Source: Flavobacteriales bacterium (GTDB lineage: Bacteria > Bacteroidota > Bacteroidia > Flavobacteriales_D > Sanyastnellaceae). From it: a stretch of DNA of 45,675 nucleotides. Below, one piece after another: positions 7,835-15,137 of the stretch. The notes under the pieces were generated by a model, which saw only the letters and a program-made list of their open reading frames with translations, was not told the origin of the DNA and did no database searches. The translations under genes and the position numbers were made by a program. How positions within the stretch are numbered: the first letter of the stretch is position 1; each line of letters starts with the position of its first letter. Location of the stretch: assembly GCA_022447625.1 (NCBI GenBank), contig JAKVAX010000027.1, positions 1-45,675 on the forward strand. The letters are read 5' to 3'.

Positions 7835-9423
7835 TACTGGCCTTGGTTGTTCGCTACTGCTTGGATGGCTGGGGCTGTCCCCTTGTCCACCATGGATTGC
7901 GTCATCTGCGCTTGCTGTTGCTCAGCAACTTCAGCGGCAATCTGCTCATCTGTCTTGATCAATGCGGACACATCCACACCATGGCCGTTGGCCAATCGTT
8001 GAATGAGTTCACCTTCGTCGATCCGTTGCGCGATACTCGGGAGAGCTTGCGCGAGGGTCGTCAGGTCACTGATCAATCCACGTAGCTTGTTAAGGTCTTG
8101 CCCTCGTCCGAGTGCGTCGATGCCAGTTACGATCATCGGCTCCACGGAACCCGAAGGCAGCTTAGGAATGTCGCCCTTACCCTGCATCTTGTTGATCCAG
8201 CGGAAGGCGATAGGCAGTTGTAGCTCCTGCGAGAGAAGCGAGTAGTATCCACCCAGAGCATCATCTAGCTCTTGGGTAAGACGGTCGATCTCCGTGGCGG
8301 TCACACGCTCAGCTTGGCGCTGGACACTGGAGGTCAGAAGGAATGCTCGTTCAAGTCGGGCGATGATCTGTTGGAGGACAGCTTGAGCGACTTGGAAGTC
8401 ACCCATCTTGTCAGCCCGAAGAGCCTGTACGTCTTCGACACGTCCCTCAAGAATGTCCCCATTGGAGGCATCTTGGAGTTCGTCGGCATCGGTCATCCCG
8501 TTAGGGTTCACCAGCCAGAGCAGACGTGAGGAGATCATAGATCCCTGAACGATAGCTTTGGTAAGATCCTCAGATGACTGAAGGTCTCCGAAGAGTTCCT
8601 CAACGTACGAACGGGCGTAGTCTTCACCGTCGATTGGGATCATGCGCAAGCAGACCCACGGGAGGCTCTCATCCGTGTACGTCCCACGAGTGCTTTCAAT
8701 CACTTGATCGAACGCTTCCTGATAGGAGACCCAAGAGTCAGGGCCAGTGCGCTCCACCACAGTGTAAAGCTCGATGTTGTCACCGTCTTTGTGGGAGTCA
8801 TAGATCTCGCCACGTTTAGCTTCAGCCACGAGGTCCTGTGGAAGCGTCTTCTCGTCAACGCATTCGCGCACGATCAGCTTCATGAGGTTACCCGAAGGAT
8901 CTCGGACAGCTACAAACTTGTAGAGTTGGAAGCCCTTAATGTCGTCACCTAGGTACAATAGGTAGTTACCAGAGACCAGCAGGTGCTTCAAAGTTGTGAA
9001 CAGGTTCGTGCGCAGAGTGGACACTTCGATGTCGCGAACGACTTCGGCTTCCATGCGCTGCAAACCAGCTTCGATTTGGGATGCCAATTGGTCGGCCTGT
9101 TCAGGCTCCAAACCAGCAAGTTCAGATCGTTGCTTCCGGCTGATGGTGAGCTGGAAGAACGGAGTGTTAGGCGGGAGGATCGTTACCAGCAGCTTCGCCG
9201 CTAGAGTGTTGACCCCGGTGGACCCGATGGACTGCCACGGTTGCTCGATGTCTACATCTTCGTTCTTGCGCGATTGATCGTTCTCGAACGGGATAAGACT
9301 TGGGATCGTAAGCTTGGCACACTCGTGGGCACGAGAGAGAAACTGTTGTCGATCACGAGAGAGCTTTTGGTATTCAGCTTTGGCGGTCTCGGGTGAATGA
9401 GTTGTCTTTGTTTTGGCCGCCAT
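7834..9423 (-). CDS. portal (head-tail connector) protein, T7 gp8-like
   Basis: A 529-residue protein, like T7 gp8 (536), that forms the dodecameric portal through which DNA is packaged and ejected. It begins MAAKTKTTHSPETAKAEYQK and contains the typical segments LTIPSLIPF near residue 38, GVNTLAAKLL near residue 70 and PPNTPFFQLTIS near residue 84. QRQAERVTATEI near residue 365 is a well-conserved block. The C-terminus is Gln-rich. It begins four bases after the gp7.3-like gene. Confidence 0.95.
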   Translation of the reverse strand: MAAKTKTTHSPETAKAEYQKLSRDRQQFLSRAHECAKLTIPSLIPFENDQSRKNEDVDIEQPWQSIGSTGVNTLAAKLLVTILPPNTPFFQLTISRKQRSELAGLEPEQADQLASQIEAGLQRMEAEVVRDIEVSTLRTNLFTTLKHLLVSGNYLLYLGDDIKGFQLYKFVAVRDPSGNLMKLIVRECVDEKTLPQDLVAEAKRGEIYDSHKDGDNIELYTVVERTGPDSWVSYQEAFDQVIESTRGTYTDESLPWVCLRMIPIDGEDYARSYVEELFGDLQSSEDLTKAIVQGSMISSRLLWLVNPNGMTDADELQDASNGDILEGRVEDVQALRADKMGDFQVAQAVLQQIIARLERAFLLTSSVQRQAERVTATEIDRLTQELDDALGGYYSLLSQELQLPIAFRWINKMQGKGDIPKLPSGSVEPMIVTGIDALGRGQDLNKLRGLISDLTTLAQALPSIAQRIDEGELIQRLANGHGVDVSALIKTDEQIAAEVAEQQQAQMTQSMVDKGTAPAIQAVANNQGQ

Positions 9424-9426
9424 GGT

Positions 9427-9636
9427 TTACCCCATGCGGGCTATGTTTGCCCCGGCACTAACACCACCCATGTTCACATCAGTGCGTAGGGTGCGGCGTG
9501 AGCGGGCCGTGTTCGACTTAACCTCCCCCGTGGCTGAGCGAGGGCGCTCTTGCATACGGAGGTTTTCGGCAGTCTTCAGCGGCGCAGCAGGTGCGCGGGC
9601 AGGTGTCTTTGGCTCGGGGACGTCAACGTTACACAT
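9427..9636 (-). CDS. gp7.3-like tail/adsorption accessory protein
   Basis: A 69-residue basic protein immediately before the portal gene, the place of T7 gene 7.3. The N-terminus is Pro/Ala-rich (PEPKTPARAPAAPLK) and the C-terminus has SRRTLRTDVNMGGVSAG. Basic residues followed by a Gly-rich end resemble the conserved C-terminus of gp7.3 homologues, which act in tail maturation or adsorption. The ATG overlaps the end of the preceding 58-residue gene by 8 bases. The call is by position and C-terminal resemblance only. Confidence 0.6.
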   Translation of the reverse strand: MCNVDVPEPKTPARAPAAPLKTAENLRMQERPRSATGEVKSNTARSRRTLRTDVNMGGVSAGANIARMG

Positions 9637-9805
9637 GTTCCGTCTCCTGTTGTTTCTTGTAATGGTGCCGAAGGGTGTCTAGGACGTTCTGCTCGCCAGC
9701 CTTCACCCCAAAGACAAAAGACCCCACGTCATCACGCGGGGCCTTGTCGGGGAATTGCTTTTCGAGAGCGTCCAAGAGTACCTTCGGTATCTCTGGGAAT
9801 TTCAT
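9629..9805 (-). CDS. 58-residue protein, first late gene, unknown
   Basis: Begins MKFPEIPKVLLDALEKQFPD and ends in a charged helix with a basic stretch (LRHHYKKQQETEHV). AAAGGAAAACTAT precedes the ATG. It is the first gene after the candidate promoter at 9843 and overlaps the gp7.3-like gene by 8 bases, so it is probably co-transcribed with the head genes. I do not recognise the family; T7 has small genes (6.5-7) at this point. Confidence 0.65.
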   Translation of the reverse strand: MKFPEIPKVLLDALEKQFPDKAPRDDVGSFVFGVKAGEQNVLDTLRHHYKKQQETEHV

Positions 9806-9842
9806 ATAGTTTTCCTTTGGGTTACCTTAGGTAAACCTTCCT

Positions 9843-9876
9843 CACAATACAGTAGCTTTTAGGGGCTACCTAGCTC
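9843..9876 (-). promoter_or_regulatory. candidate phage RNA polymerase promoter, late
   Basis: One of four copies of a shared motif. On the minus strand it reads GCTAGGTAGC, CCCT, AAAAGCTACTGTATTGTG. The ACTGTA core compares with ACTATA of the T7 promoter. It overlaps the stop of the upstream gene and precedes the whole late cluster. Function is inferred from repetition and position. Confidence 0.6.
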
Positions 9877-10373
9877 TATTCAGGTTTAAAGCGATCATCA
9901 GTACCAACACCACGTCGCTGCCAGTTCATGAGGAACATGCAGTTGGTGGCCGCATGGGCGAGATGAGGCAGGCCAGACTCAGGGTCCAGATCTTCACCTT
10001 CGATCCATGCAAGCATGTGGCGCATAGCCGAAGCCATCCGCCGTTGATACGCTGTACCCTTTCGCCAGTTGTCGCGGGTATACTTCTCAGCACCCATGCC
10101 GAGAACCTTAGACAGCTCCAGGATGAACTGAGGATCCACCATGGTTGGGTCAGGTTTGTTGTCGCCATAGGAGACTGTCTCGTCACCATCGAACTCATTC
10201 ACGGGAGGCTCAACGAAGCCGGGAGGTGGCGGGAGGTTTTCATCACGATCCTTGGTTGCCGGTGTCCCAACTAGGTCAGGCTGTTGGCACCACTCGTAGG
10301 GATGCGCGCCGCACCACTCGCAGCTTTTGTCTGTAGGTGCGCAGGTGATCTTCTCACAAGTCACGGAGTCCAT
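9876..10373 (-). CDS. dATP/dGTP diphosphohydrolase-like protein (DUF5664, MazG-related)
   Basis: A 165-residue protein. The C-terminal half matches the DUF5664 pattern: LGMGAEKYTRDNW at about residue 92, RRMASAMRHMLAWIEGED at about 110, then DPESGLPHLAHAA and a final hydrophobic helix. Members of this family include the MazZ-type enzymes that hydrolyse dATP and dGTP. The N-terminus (residues 4-32) carries several Cys residues, including C-E-W-C, that could bind zinc. No PurZ-like partner is present, so replacement of adenine by 2-aminoadenine is not suggested. It overlaps the exonuclease gene by 13 bases. A role in nucleotide pool control is inference. Confidence 0.7.
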   Translation of the reverse strand: MDSVTCEKITCAPTDKSCEWCGAHPYEWCQQPDLVGTPATKDRDENLPPPPGFVEPPVNEFDGDETVSYGDNKPDPTMVDPQFILELSKVLGMGAEKYTRDNWRKGTAYQRRMASAMRHMLAWIEGEDLDPESGLPHLAHAATNCMFLMNWQRRGVGTDDRFKPE

Positions 10374-11122
10374 AGGGTCACCTCTCCAGTTTTCAGGTTG
10401 TAGTTTTCGAAGCGCATGATGTGAGCGACTTGGGCTTGGGCGAGCGCATAGTCCTCGTTGAGATCTCGCATAGCGAAAGTCGGCACGATGATGTCGTACC
10501 AGAAGTCTCGGAGTTCTTCGGACGGAACAGGGAAAGGAACCAGCTTCTCAGCTTTGGTCTTTCCAATGCCCCAGCAGCCCGGGTAGTTATCCGTGCGGTC
10601 GCCCTCAAGGGTCTGACGTAGGTGCCACATGTTGGCTTCAGCTTCAGAGATCGTGAAGAACTCATCCTTGCGGAAGTCGTAGTGATTTCCTGGGATGGTC
10701 TTCAGATCCTTGTCGATGGTGACGATGATTTGGTCAGCACCATTCTTCGGGTGGGTTGCGGCGATCCCCATCAAGTCGTCACCTTCCAGACGGTCGATGC
10801 GCTTACCTCGGGGGTCGTTCGCGATGTAGTCACGAAGGGGAGCAACCAGCATCGGCTTCACACTCTTCGAGCGATTGGCCTTGTAGTCTCCCCAGACGTC
10901 GAACCGCCAGTTGGTCTTAGGCGTCACCGCAAGCATACAGGTGTCGGCTTCAACCTTGTCCATGAGGGTCGCAATGGAATCCTCCAGGCGGACACGGGCT
11001 TCGTCGATGTGGGCATGGCGTGTCCATAGGACGTCGTCGTCGCCATAGGGCCAAGCGATAGAAGTCTCACAGAGTGAGGCCACTTCGTATATCAGGATGT
11101 CAGCGTCAATTAGCGCTCGCAT
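10361..11122 (-). CDS. 5'-3' exonuclease (T7 gp6-like)
   Basis: A 253-residue FEN/PIN-type exonuclease, comparable to T7 gp6 (300), which removes RNA primers and degrades host DNA. Acidic metal-binding residues are visible at D6 and D8 (LIDADIL), E113, D115 and D116 (LEGDDL), D137 and D139 (TIDKDL), and D175 and D178 (GDRTDN), followed by a helix-hairpin element at residues 182-191 (GCWGIGKTKA). Y80-K81 and N83-R84 form the usual basic patch. The ATG at 11122 follows AAGGAGAGCCCG; the frame is open further upstream but lacks such a site. Confidence 0.9.
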   Translation of the reverse strand: MRALIDADILIYEVASLCETSIAWPYGDDDVLWTRHAHIDEARVRLEDSIATLMDKVEADTCMLAVTPKTNWRFDVWGDYKANRSKSVKPMLVAPLRDYIANDPRGKRIDRLEGDDLMGIAATHPKNGADQIIVTIDKDLKTIPGNHYDFRKDEFFTISEAEANMWHLRQTLEGDRTDNYPGCWGIGKTKAEKLVPFPVPSEELRDFWYDIIVPTFAMRDLNEDYALAQAQVAHIMRFENYNLKTGEVTLWTP

Positions 11123-11291
11123 CGGGCTCTCCTTCGAATAGTTGTAGGGCTTCAACGATGGCCTTAGCGGCTTCGTCCTTTCGCCATTTGCGGTGGTGAT
11201 AGAGCCGAGCCTCCATGCCCTCACGGATATGCTTCAAGCGTTCGGTAAGGCGGAGGTTCTGCTCGGTCAGTTCTTGGAGTGTCAGCTCCAT
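11106..11291 (-). CDS. 61-residue coiled-coil protein, unknown
   Basis: Begins MELTLQELTEQNLRL and is dominated by a charged amphipathic helix (residues 1-50) with heptad-like Leu spacing. A basic patch (HHRKWRKDEAAK) lies near residues 33-44 and the C-terminus is acidic. The start overlaps the end of the 37-residue gene by 10 bases and the gene runs 17 bases into the exonuclease gene, so translation is probably coupled. Family not recognised. Confidence 0.6.
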   Translation of the reverse strand: MELTLQELTEQNLRLTERLKHIREGMEARLYHHRKWRKDEAAKAIVEALQLFEGEPDASAN

Positions 11292-11395
11292 GGGAGGCTC
11301 TGCGTCTGCACGAAGTGATCGTAGGCCGCGCAGAACGACACCCAGAACAACAGGCAGTAGCCCACTACGGTGAGCAGGATGGTGGATCGTTTCAC
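11282..11395 (-). CDS. 37-residue membrane microprotein
   Basis: A GTG-started gene overlapping the upstream stop (GTGA), with AAGGAGG six bases before the start. The product begins MKRSTILLTVVGYCLLFW and has a single hydrophobic span at about residues 5-25, followed by a polar tail. Its neighbours overlap on both sides, making it part of a coupled chain. It is too short for standard gene callers. Function unknown. Confidence 0.65.
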   Translation of the reverse strand: MKRSTILLTVVGYCLLFWVSFCAAYDHFVQTQSLPWS

Positions 11396-11988
11396 ACGGC
11401 ACCTCCTTCAGTCAGGGCGTCGACAAGCTCTCTGTGGTTGCCCATCAGTTCAGCACCGATGGTCTCAGCAAGCTCGCGGGTATGCGGGTGGTAATCGAAG
11501 TTCTCAGTTCGACCGATCGCTCGGACAAACTGGAGGTGTTGGATGATAGAACCTCGGAACACGCCTTGGGTCATTCGGGTCATAGGGAGAACCGAGATCG
11601 ACTGAGAGATGTTGCAGTTGGCATCCAACATGCGAGACGAAAGCTCGTTACCTCGGGCTTCGTTCTCCATCACGTCATGCTCGAAGTCTTCACTGTCCGG
11701 GTGGAACAGATCAACACGGGAGCGGAAGATGCCCTGCTCTTCTTCTTTCTCAAGAGCGTTGCCCATAAGCCAAGAGGAGGCAGACCAGCCTTGGAACACT
11801 CGGTCGGTCTCCAAGTACGCGAAGGCGGCCATAGGTTGAGCGAAGGTTAGGTGTACGCTTTCGAACGGAGACAAGTTGCGCCGTCTGGCTGCATCACGGA
11901 GAACCACTTGCAACCGAGGGATCGAAGGCATTTGGTCTTCGGACGTGATCAGGGAGTACGTCGTGCGCGTAAGCGTTGAAATTGTCAT
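11392..11988 (-). CDS. 198-residue protein, unknown
   Basis: Soluble protein with no recognised family. It begins MTISTLTRTTYSLITSEDQM and contains FQGWSASSWLMGNALEKEEE near residue 65, an acidic segment (HPDSEDFEHDVMENEARGNE) near residue 95, and the helix FRGSIIQHLQFVRAIG near residue 143. AAAGGAATTACTCA precedes the ATG, which overlaps the upstream stop (ATGA). Position between DNA polymerase and exonuclease suggests a role in replication or nucleotide metabolism. I looked for a flavin-dependent thymidylate synthase motif and did not find it. Confidence 0.7.
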   Translation of the reverse strand: MTISTLTRTTYSLITSEDQMPSIPRLQVVLRDAARRRNLSPFESVHLTFAQPMAAFAYLETDRVFQGWSASSWLMGNALEKEEEQGIFRSRVDLFHPDSEDFEHDVMENEARGNELSSRMLDANCNISQSISVLPMTRMTQGVFRGSIIQHLQFVRAIGRTENFDYHPHTRELAETIGAELMGNHRELVDALTEGGAV

Positions 11989-12215
11989 TGAGTAATTCCT
12001 TTGAGATTGAACAGGACGTCCAATCCCTTTGGTGTGATCAGGTGTTTGTTGCCGTAGGTGTTCGGCCCAACGCGGGTTGTGATCAGGCCCCTTTCGGTAG
12101 CCATGGCCACAACTTCGGCATTCTCGCGGTGCCAGTCAGAGCGGGCTGTGAACCCGCCCTGCCAAGCGTTATCAAGAGTATCGACGAGAGCGCCTAAGTG
12201 AGCGCCATCGACCAT
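11985..12215 (-). CDS. 76-residue putative winged-helix protein
   Basis: Begins MVDGAHLGALVDTLDNAWQG. The C-terminal half (ERGLITTRVGPNTYGNKHLI followed by TPKGLDVL) has the pattern of a recognition helix, wing strand and the T-P-K-G turn of small winged-helix proteins. The ATG shares its A with the stop of the 22-residue gene upstream and the stop overlaps the next ATG, so it is translated as part of a coupled chain below DNA polymerase. DNA binding is inference. Confidence 0.6.
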   Translation of the reverse strand: MVDGAHLGALVDTLDNAWQGGFTARSDWHRENAEVVAMATERGLITTRVGPNTYGNKHLITPKGLDVLFNLKGITQ

Positions 12216-12283
12216 TAGCGTTTAAAGGCTGGGATGCTGAAACGAGCCGCGAGGGCGTCGTCAATGCAGTAGTACCAAAGCAT
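12215..12283 (-). CDS. 22-residue coupled microprotein
   Basis: A tiny frame linking two genes: its ATG shares the A of the DNA polymerase stop (TAATG) and its own stop shares the A of the next ATG. AAGGA lies 12 bases before the start. The product starts MLWYYCIDDALAARF. The double coupling argues that it is translated; it may serve only to pass ribosomes to the next gene. Confidence 0.45.
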   Translation of the reverse strand: MLWYYCIDDALAARFSIPAFKR

Positions 12284-14268
12284 TAGTGAGTGTCCTTCCA
12301 GGATTGCCCAGCGTCCGCTTCCCCTTCGAGGGGACACAGGAAGCCGAGTTGCCGACCCGCTTCTGCGATTGACCAATTGGCCGCTTCACAGACGTAGTCA
12401 GCGTGTTCAGGTTTAACGGTGAGTTGCACTTCGTCGTGGACGTGAGCGACTTGAGCCCAGTCCTCGCCCCACACGTAGCCTTCCTCGGTCAACCTCTCAT
12501 AGAGGAGAACCGGGGCAAGCTTCATGGCGACGGCCCCTGCGTTTTGCAGGAGTGAGTTGAGTGCAGCATGGTTGTGACGAATAGGAACACGGCGACCGTC
12601 GATCCCCTTGATCCACCCCTTCTTCTTGGCAGCCGCTTTGACTGCCGTGATGAGACCTGTGAGGCCTGGGGTGTTCTTGAGGAACTTGTTCTTCAGCGCG
12701 CGACCAGCTTGTGGTCCCTTGCCGATGATCTCTCCGATCTTACCGTCACCCGCACCATACAAGAACGCGTAGATGAAGGTCTTTGCGTTGTCCCGAGACG
12801 GGAGGCTCGCAGCCTTCTGGTTCATGGTGTGGATGTCGGTGCCGTCTTCTTTCTTACCATCAAGGACGATCTTGGCGTATCTGCCACCGTCCTTCATGAA
12901 GTGAGCTAGGCACCGGAGTTCGAGGCCCGCCGCATCGCAGCCGACAAGTACGTGACCTTCGTCTGGGAGGAAGAGGGAACGACAGTCTGCTCCGTACGGA
13001 ACAACACCCTTCGCATTGTGGATGGAAGGGACTTGGGCGACATTAGGATTACTGTGAGTACAGCGCCCGGTAACCGCACCAAGGGTGTTAATGCGTCCAT
13101 GGATACGTCCGTCCTTTTGTTTCTTGAGCCACGCCTGCTTGCCGTCCGCGATCTGCCCCAGACGCTTGTCGAGCATGAAGTACTCAGCAAGCTTGGCGCA
13201 GGGTTCGTATGGGAGGGCTGACAGGATCTCGTCGTCGAGCTTCACTTGGCCGCTGTCAGTGAACTCTGTGGGCTGCCAGCCGTAGAGTTTCGTCAGGCGA
13301 TCCGCGATGTGGATACGACTTGTTGGATTGAAGATCCGAAGTTCGACCTTGGCGTACGGGCACTCTTCATCAGTGTGCTGAAAGTAACCCTTCTGGGTCA
13401 CTGTCTCTTTCACTTGGCGGACTTGCGTCTTGCCGTTCTTGAAGGTGTGAACGTAGGTTTCGCCAGTGGGGACAGCTTTCTCTCTAGTGCTGCCCCCGTG
13501 GTCGTAATCCTCAACGAATGTGGCCCCGGTGCGCTTGGGTTTCATAACCCCAACCTTCACCCACCACGGCTCGAAGAGGCCTAGTAGATCGTCATGTAGC
13601 TCAGTCTTTCGGACACGGATCTCTTGCTCAAGTTCTTCAGCTCTCGCTACGTCGAACCTAAAGCCATGTCGCTCCTGCTTAGATGTCAGATAGTAAAATC
13701 TTTGCTCAATATCTAAGGCACGTCCCCACTCTGTGAGATCGTTCTTAGCTACTAGCGTTTCATATAAGCGGGCGGTTACACGCACATCCTGCTCGTTGTA
13801 TTCCACCATTTCAGGAGTACAGGTTGACCAATCATCGGTGTCACCAAAGTCACCCTTGAGGAAACCCAAACGATAACCCCACGCCTTGAGCGAGTGGCTG
13901 CCTATTAGATTACCTGGGAGGCTTGGATCTTTCCCACGTTTGATTGCTCGATCACGGGCATCGAAGTCAGACCCTCGGAGGTTCGGGTAGAACAACCGGG
14001 ACATCACTAGGGTATCCGTGAGCTTTCCTTTAGGGCTCCAATCAGGATAGATCTTCTTGATCGCGTCCACGTCGAAACCCATGATGTTGTGGCCGATGAT
14101 TTCATCAGCGTTCTCAAGGCGCACAAGTCCTTCAGCGATCAGGCCATGACCAATCGTCGAGTAGGTAAACATCTCACCCGTATCGACATCTTGGAGAACC
14201 AAGGAGTGTATGCGGTCCATCTGAGGGATGAGACCGTTCGACTCTAGGTCGAAGTAGTATCTAGCCAT
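12283..14268 (-). CDS. T7-type DNA polymerase (family A, with proofreading exonuclease)
   Basis: A 661-residue protein, comparable to T7 gp5 (704), that replicates the phage DNA. The 3'-5' exonuclease domain shows D7 and E9 (FDLES), D66 (IMGFD), and Y157 with D161. Polymerase motif A is at D445 (GCDAAGLELRCLAHFM), motif B at about 492-504 (RDNAKTFIYAFLYGAGDGK) and motif C at H611-D612-E613. Residues about 250-310 form an insert before FNPTSR that corresponds to the thioredoxin-binding loop of T7, so a host processivity factor may be used. It ends in His, as T7 gp5 does. It overlaps the upstream 71-residue gene by 8 bases. Confidence 0.96.
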   Translation of the reverse strand: MARYYFDLESNGLIPQMDRIHSLVLQDVDTGEMFTYSTIGHGLIAEGLVRLENADEIIGHNIMGFDVDAIKKIYPDWSPKGKLTDTLVMSRLFYPNLRGSDFDARDRAIKRGKDPSLPGNLIGSHSLKAWGYRLGFLKGDFGDTDDWSTCTPEMVEYNEQDVRVTARLYETLVAKNDLTEWGRALDIEQRFYYLTSKQERHGFRFDVARAEELEQEIRVRKTELHDDLLGLFEPWWVKVGVMKPKRTGATFVEDYDHGGSTREKAVPTGETYVHTFKNGKTQVRQVKETVTQKGYFQHTDEECPYAKVELRIFNPTSRIHIADRLTKLYGWQPTEFTDSGQVKLDDEILSALPYEPCAKLAEYFMLDKRLGQIADGKQAWLKKQKDGRIHGRINTLGAVTGRCTHSNPNVAQVPSIHNAKGVVPYGADCRSLFLPDEGHVLVGCDAAGLELRCLAHFMKDGGRYAKIVLDGKKEDGTDIHTMNQKAASLPSRDNAKTFIYAFLYGAGDGKIGEIIGKGPQAGRALKNKFLKNTPGLTGLITAVKAAAKKKGWIKGIDGRRVPIRHNHAALNSLLQNAGAVAMKLAPVLLYERLTEEGYVWGEDWAQVAHVHDEVQLTVKPEHADYVCEAANWSIAEAGRQLGFLCPLEGEADAGQSWKDTH

Positions 14269-14476
14269 GCATCATTCCTCTCTGGTTTGCGTAGAAGTCT
14301 CCAATGTCCTTTGAAGACGCGATCCCCTCGTGAACGTGACCGCACCTGACGCACTTACGGCGCGCGTAGGTGGCCAGGCTATCCATCGAGCGGATCAATG
14401 TAGGAGGCCCAAACTCGTGGCCTTCACGGGCGCACTTGGACTTGAGCAAGCCACCTTGCAGCAGTCGTACTTTCAT
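14261..14476 (-). CDS. 71-residue putative zinc-binding protein
   Basis: Begins MKVRLLQGGLLKSKC, with a strong GGAGG six bases before the ATG at 14476. Cys and His residues fall in two groups, C-A-R-E-G-H near residue 15 and C-V-R-C-G-H near residue 43, suggesting one zinc site. The ATG lies within the stop region of the upstream 41-residue gene (ATGA). Function unknown; small zinc proteins in this position could modulate polymerase or host factors. Confidence 0.6.
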   Translation of the reverse strand: MKVRLLQGGLLKSKCAREGHEFGPPTLIRSMDSLATYARRKCVRCGHVHEGIASSKDIGDFYANQRGMMHG

Positions 14477-14598
14477 GTAGGGCCTCCTGGGGGTTTCGGT
14501 TTGTTGAGTTCGATGATGATCGCGATACACACGACGGCCCATGTGGTTCCCCACAGGACCTCGTTGGCGATGGTGTCAGGGGTAAATAAGGAAGCCAT
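14473..14598 (-). CDS. 41-residue membrane microprotein
   Basis: The ATG shares its A with the stop of the upstream gene (TAATG), and GAGGAGCTGTA supplies a strong ribosome-binding site. The product begins MASLFTPDTIANEVLWG, has one hydrophobic span (about residues 16-29, TTWAVVCIAIIIE) and a Lys/Pro-rich end. Its stop overlaps the next ATG. The chain of overlaps on both sides supports it as a real gene. Function unknown. Confidence 0.65.
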   Translation of the reverse strand: MASLFTPDTIANEVLWGTTWAVVCIAIIIELNKPKPPGGPT

Positions 14599-15137
14599 TA
14601 CAGCTCCTCTTCTTTGTAGTAGTAGCGCACCGCCAGGTCCTCGATGTCAGCGCTCATCCAGCACAAGTTTCGGAAATCCTTACGCTTCGCTAGGGTGTGC
14701 GCTAATTGCTCTAAGGCTACATGATCACCCTCTAGGCGCAGGATCTCGGGAACAATTTCACGTACACGTGAGGATCGCTCCATGGATCTCTTACGGTTGT
14801 GCCGTCTTTTTTGCGCTGCCGCCTTCTCAGGGTTGGCCTTTCTCCACTTTCGTTTCCGCTCTCGATGCTTCTCAGGGTTAGCTTTTGCCCACTTTCGGAA
14901 CCGCTCTCGATGCTTCTCAGGGTTGGCCTTTCTCCACTTTCGGCCATACTCTCGATGCTTCTCAGGGTTGGCCTTTCTCCACGCGGCCTTGTGCGCTTTC
15001 GTGCAGCTTTTACACCGAGGATCCAGCCCGTCCGACCTACTTCGGTCTTTGTAGAACTCACTGCGAGGCTTAACCTCGCCACACTTGTAGCACCTCTTAG
15101 TTTCCACTGCCTCGTCAAAATCCATAGTCATCTGCAT
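14598..15137 (-). CDS. zinc-ribbon protein with tandem basic repeats (degenerate HNH-like?)
   Basis: A 179-residue very basic protein. Residues 16-45 carry two CxxC pairs (CYKCG, CKSC) as in N-terminal zinc ribbons of phage HNH-type proteins. Residues 53-112 are four 15-residue repeats of the type W-R-K-A-N-P-E-K-H-R-E. The C-terminal 65 residues contain no evident HNH catalytic histidines. Proteins with this KANPEKHRE signature are often annotated as HNH endonucleases. Here catalytic residues are not visible, so it may be a DNA-binding remnant or a protein with another role. It overlaps the helicase gene end by 23 bases. Confidence 0.65.
   Translation of the reverse strand: MQMTMDFDEAVETKRCYKCGEVKPRSEFYKDRSRSDGLDPRCKSCTKAHKAAWRKANPEKHREYGRKWRKANPEKHRERFRKWAKANPEKHRERKRKWRKANPEKAAAQKRRHNRKRSMERSSRVREIVPEILRLEGDHVALEQLAHTLAKRKDFRNLCWMSADIEDLAVRYYYKEEEL
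14802..14981 (-). repeat. four 45-bp tandem repeats inside a gene
   Basis: Four in-frame 45-bp units encode 15-residue repeats starting at residues 53, 68, 83 and 98 of the zinc-ribbon protein. The first three are close copies (W-[RA]-K-A-N-P-E-K-H-R-E); the last diverges in its second half. Copy number is likely to vary between relatives. Confidence 0.9.

Noticed and set aside
11392-11988. Flavin-dependent thymidylate synthase (ThyX)
   Set aside because: The location and size fit, but the RHR-type signature and other conserved residues are absent.
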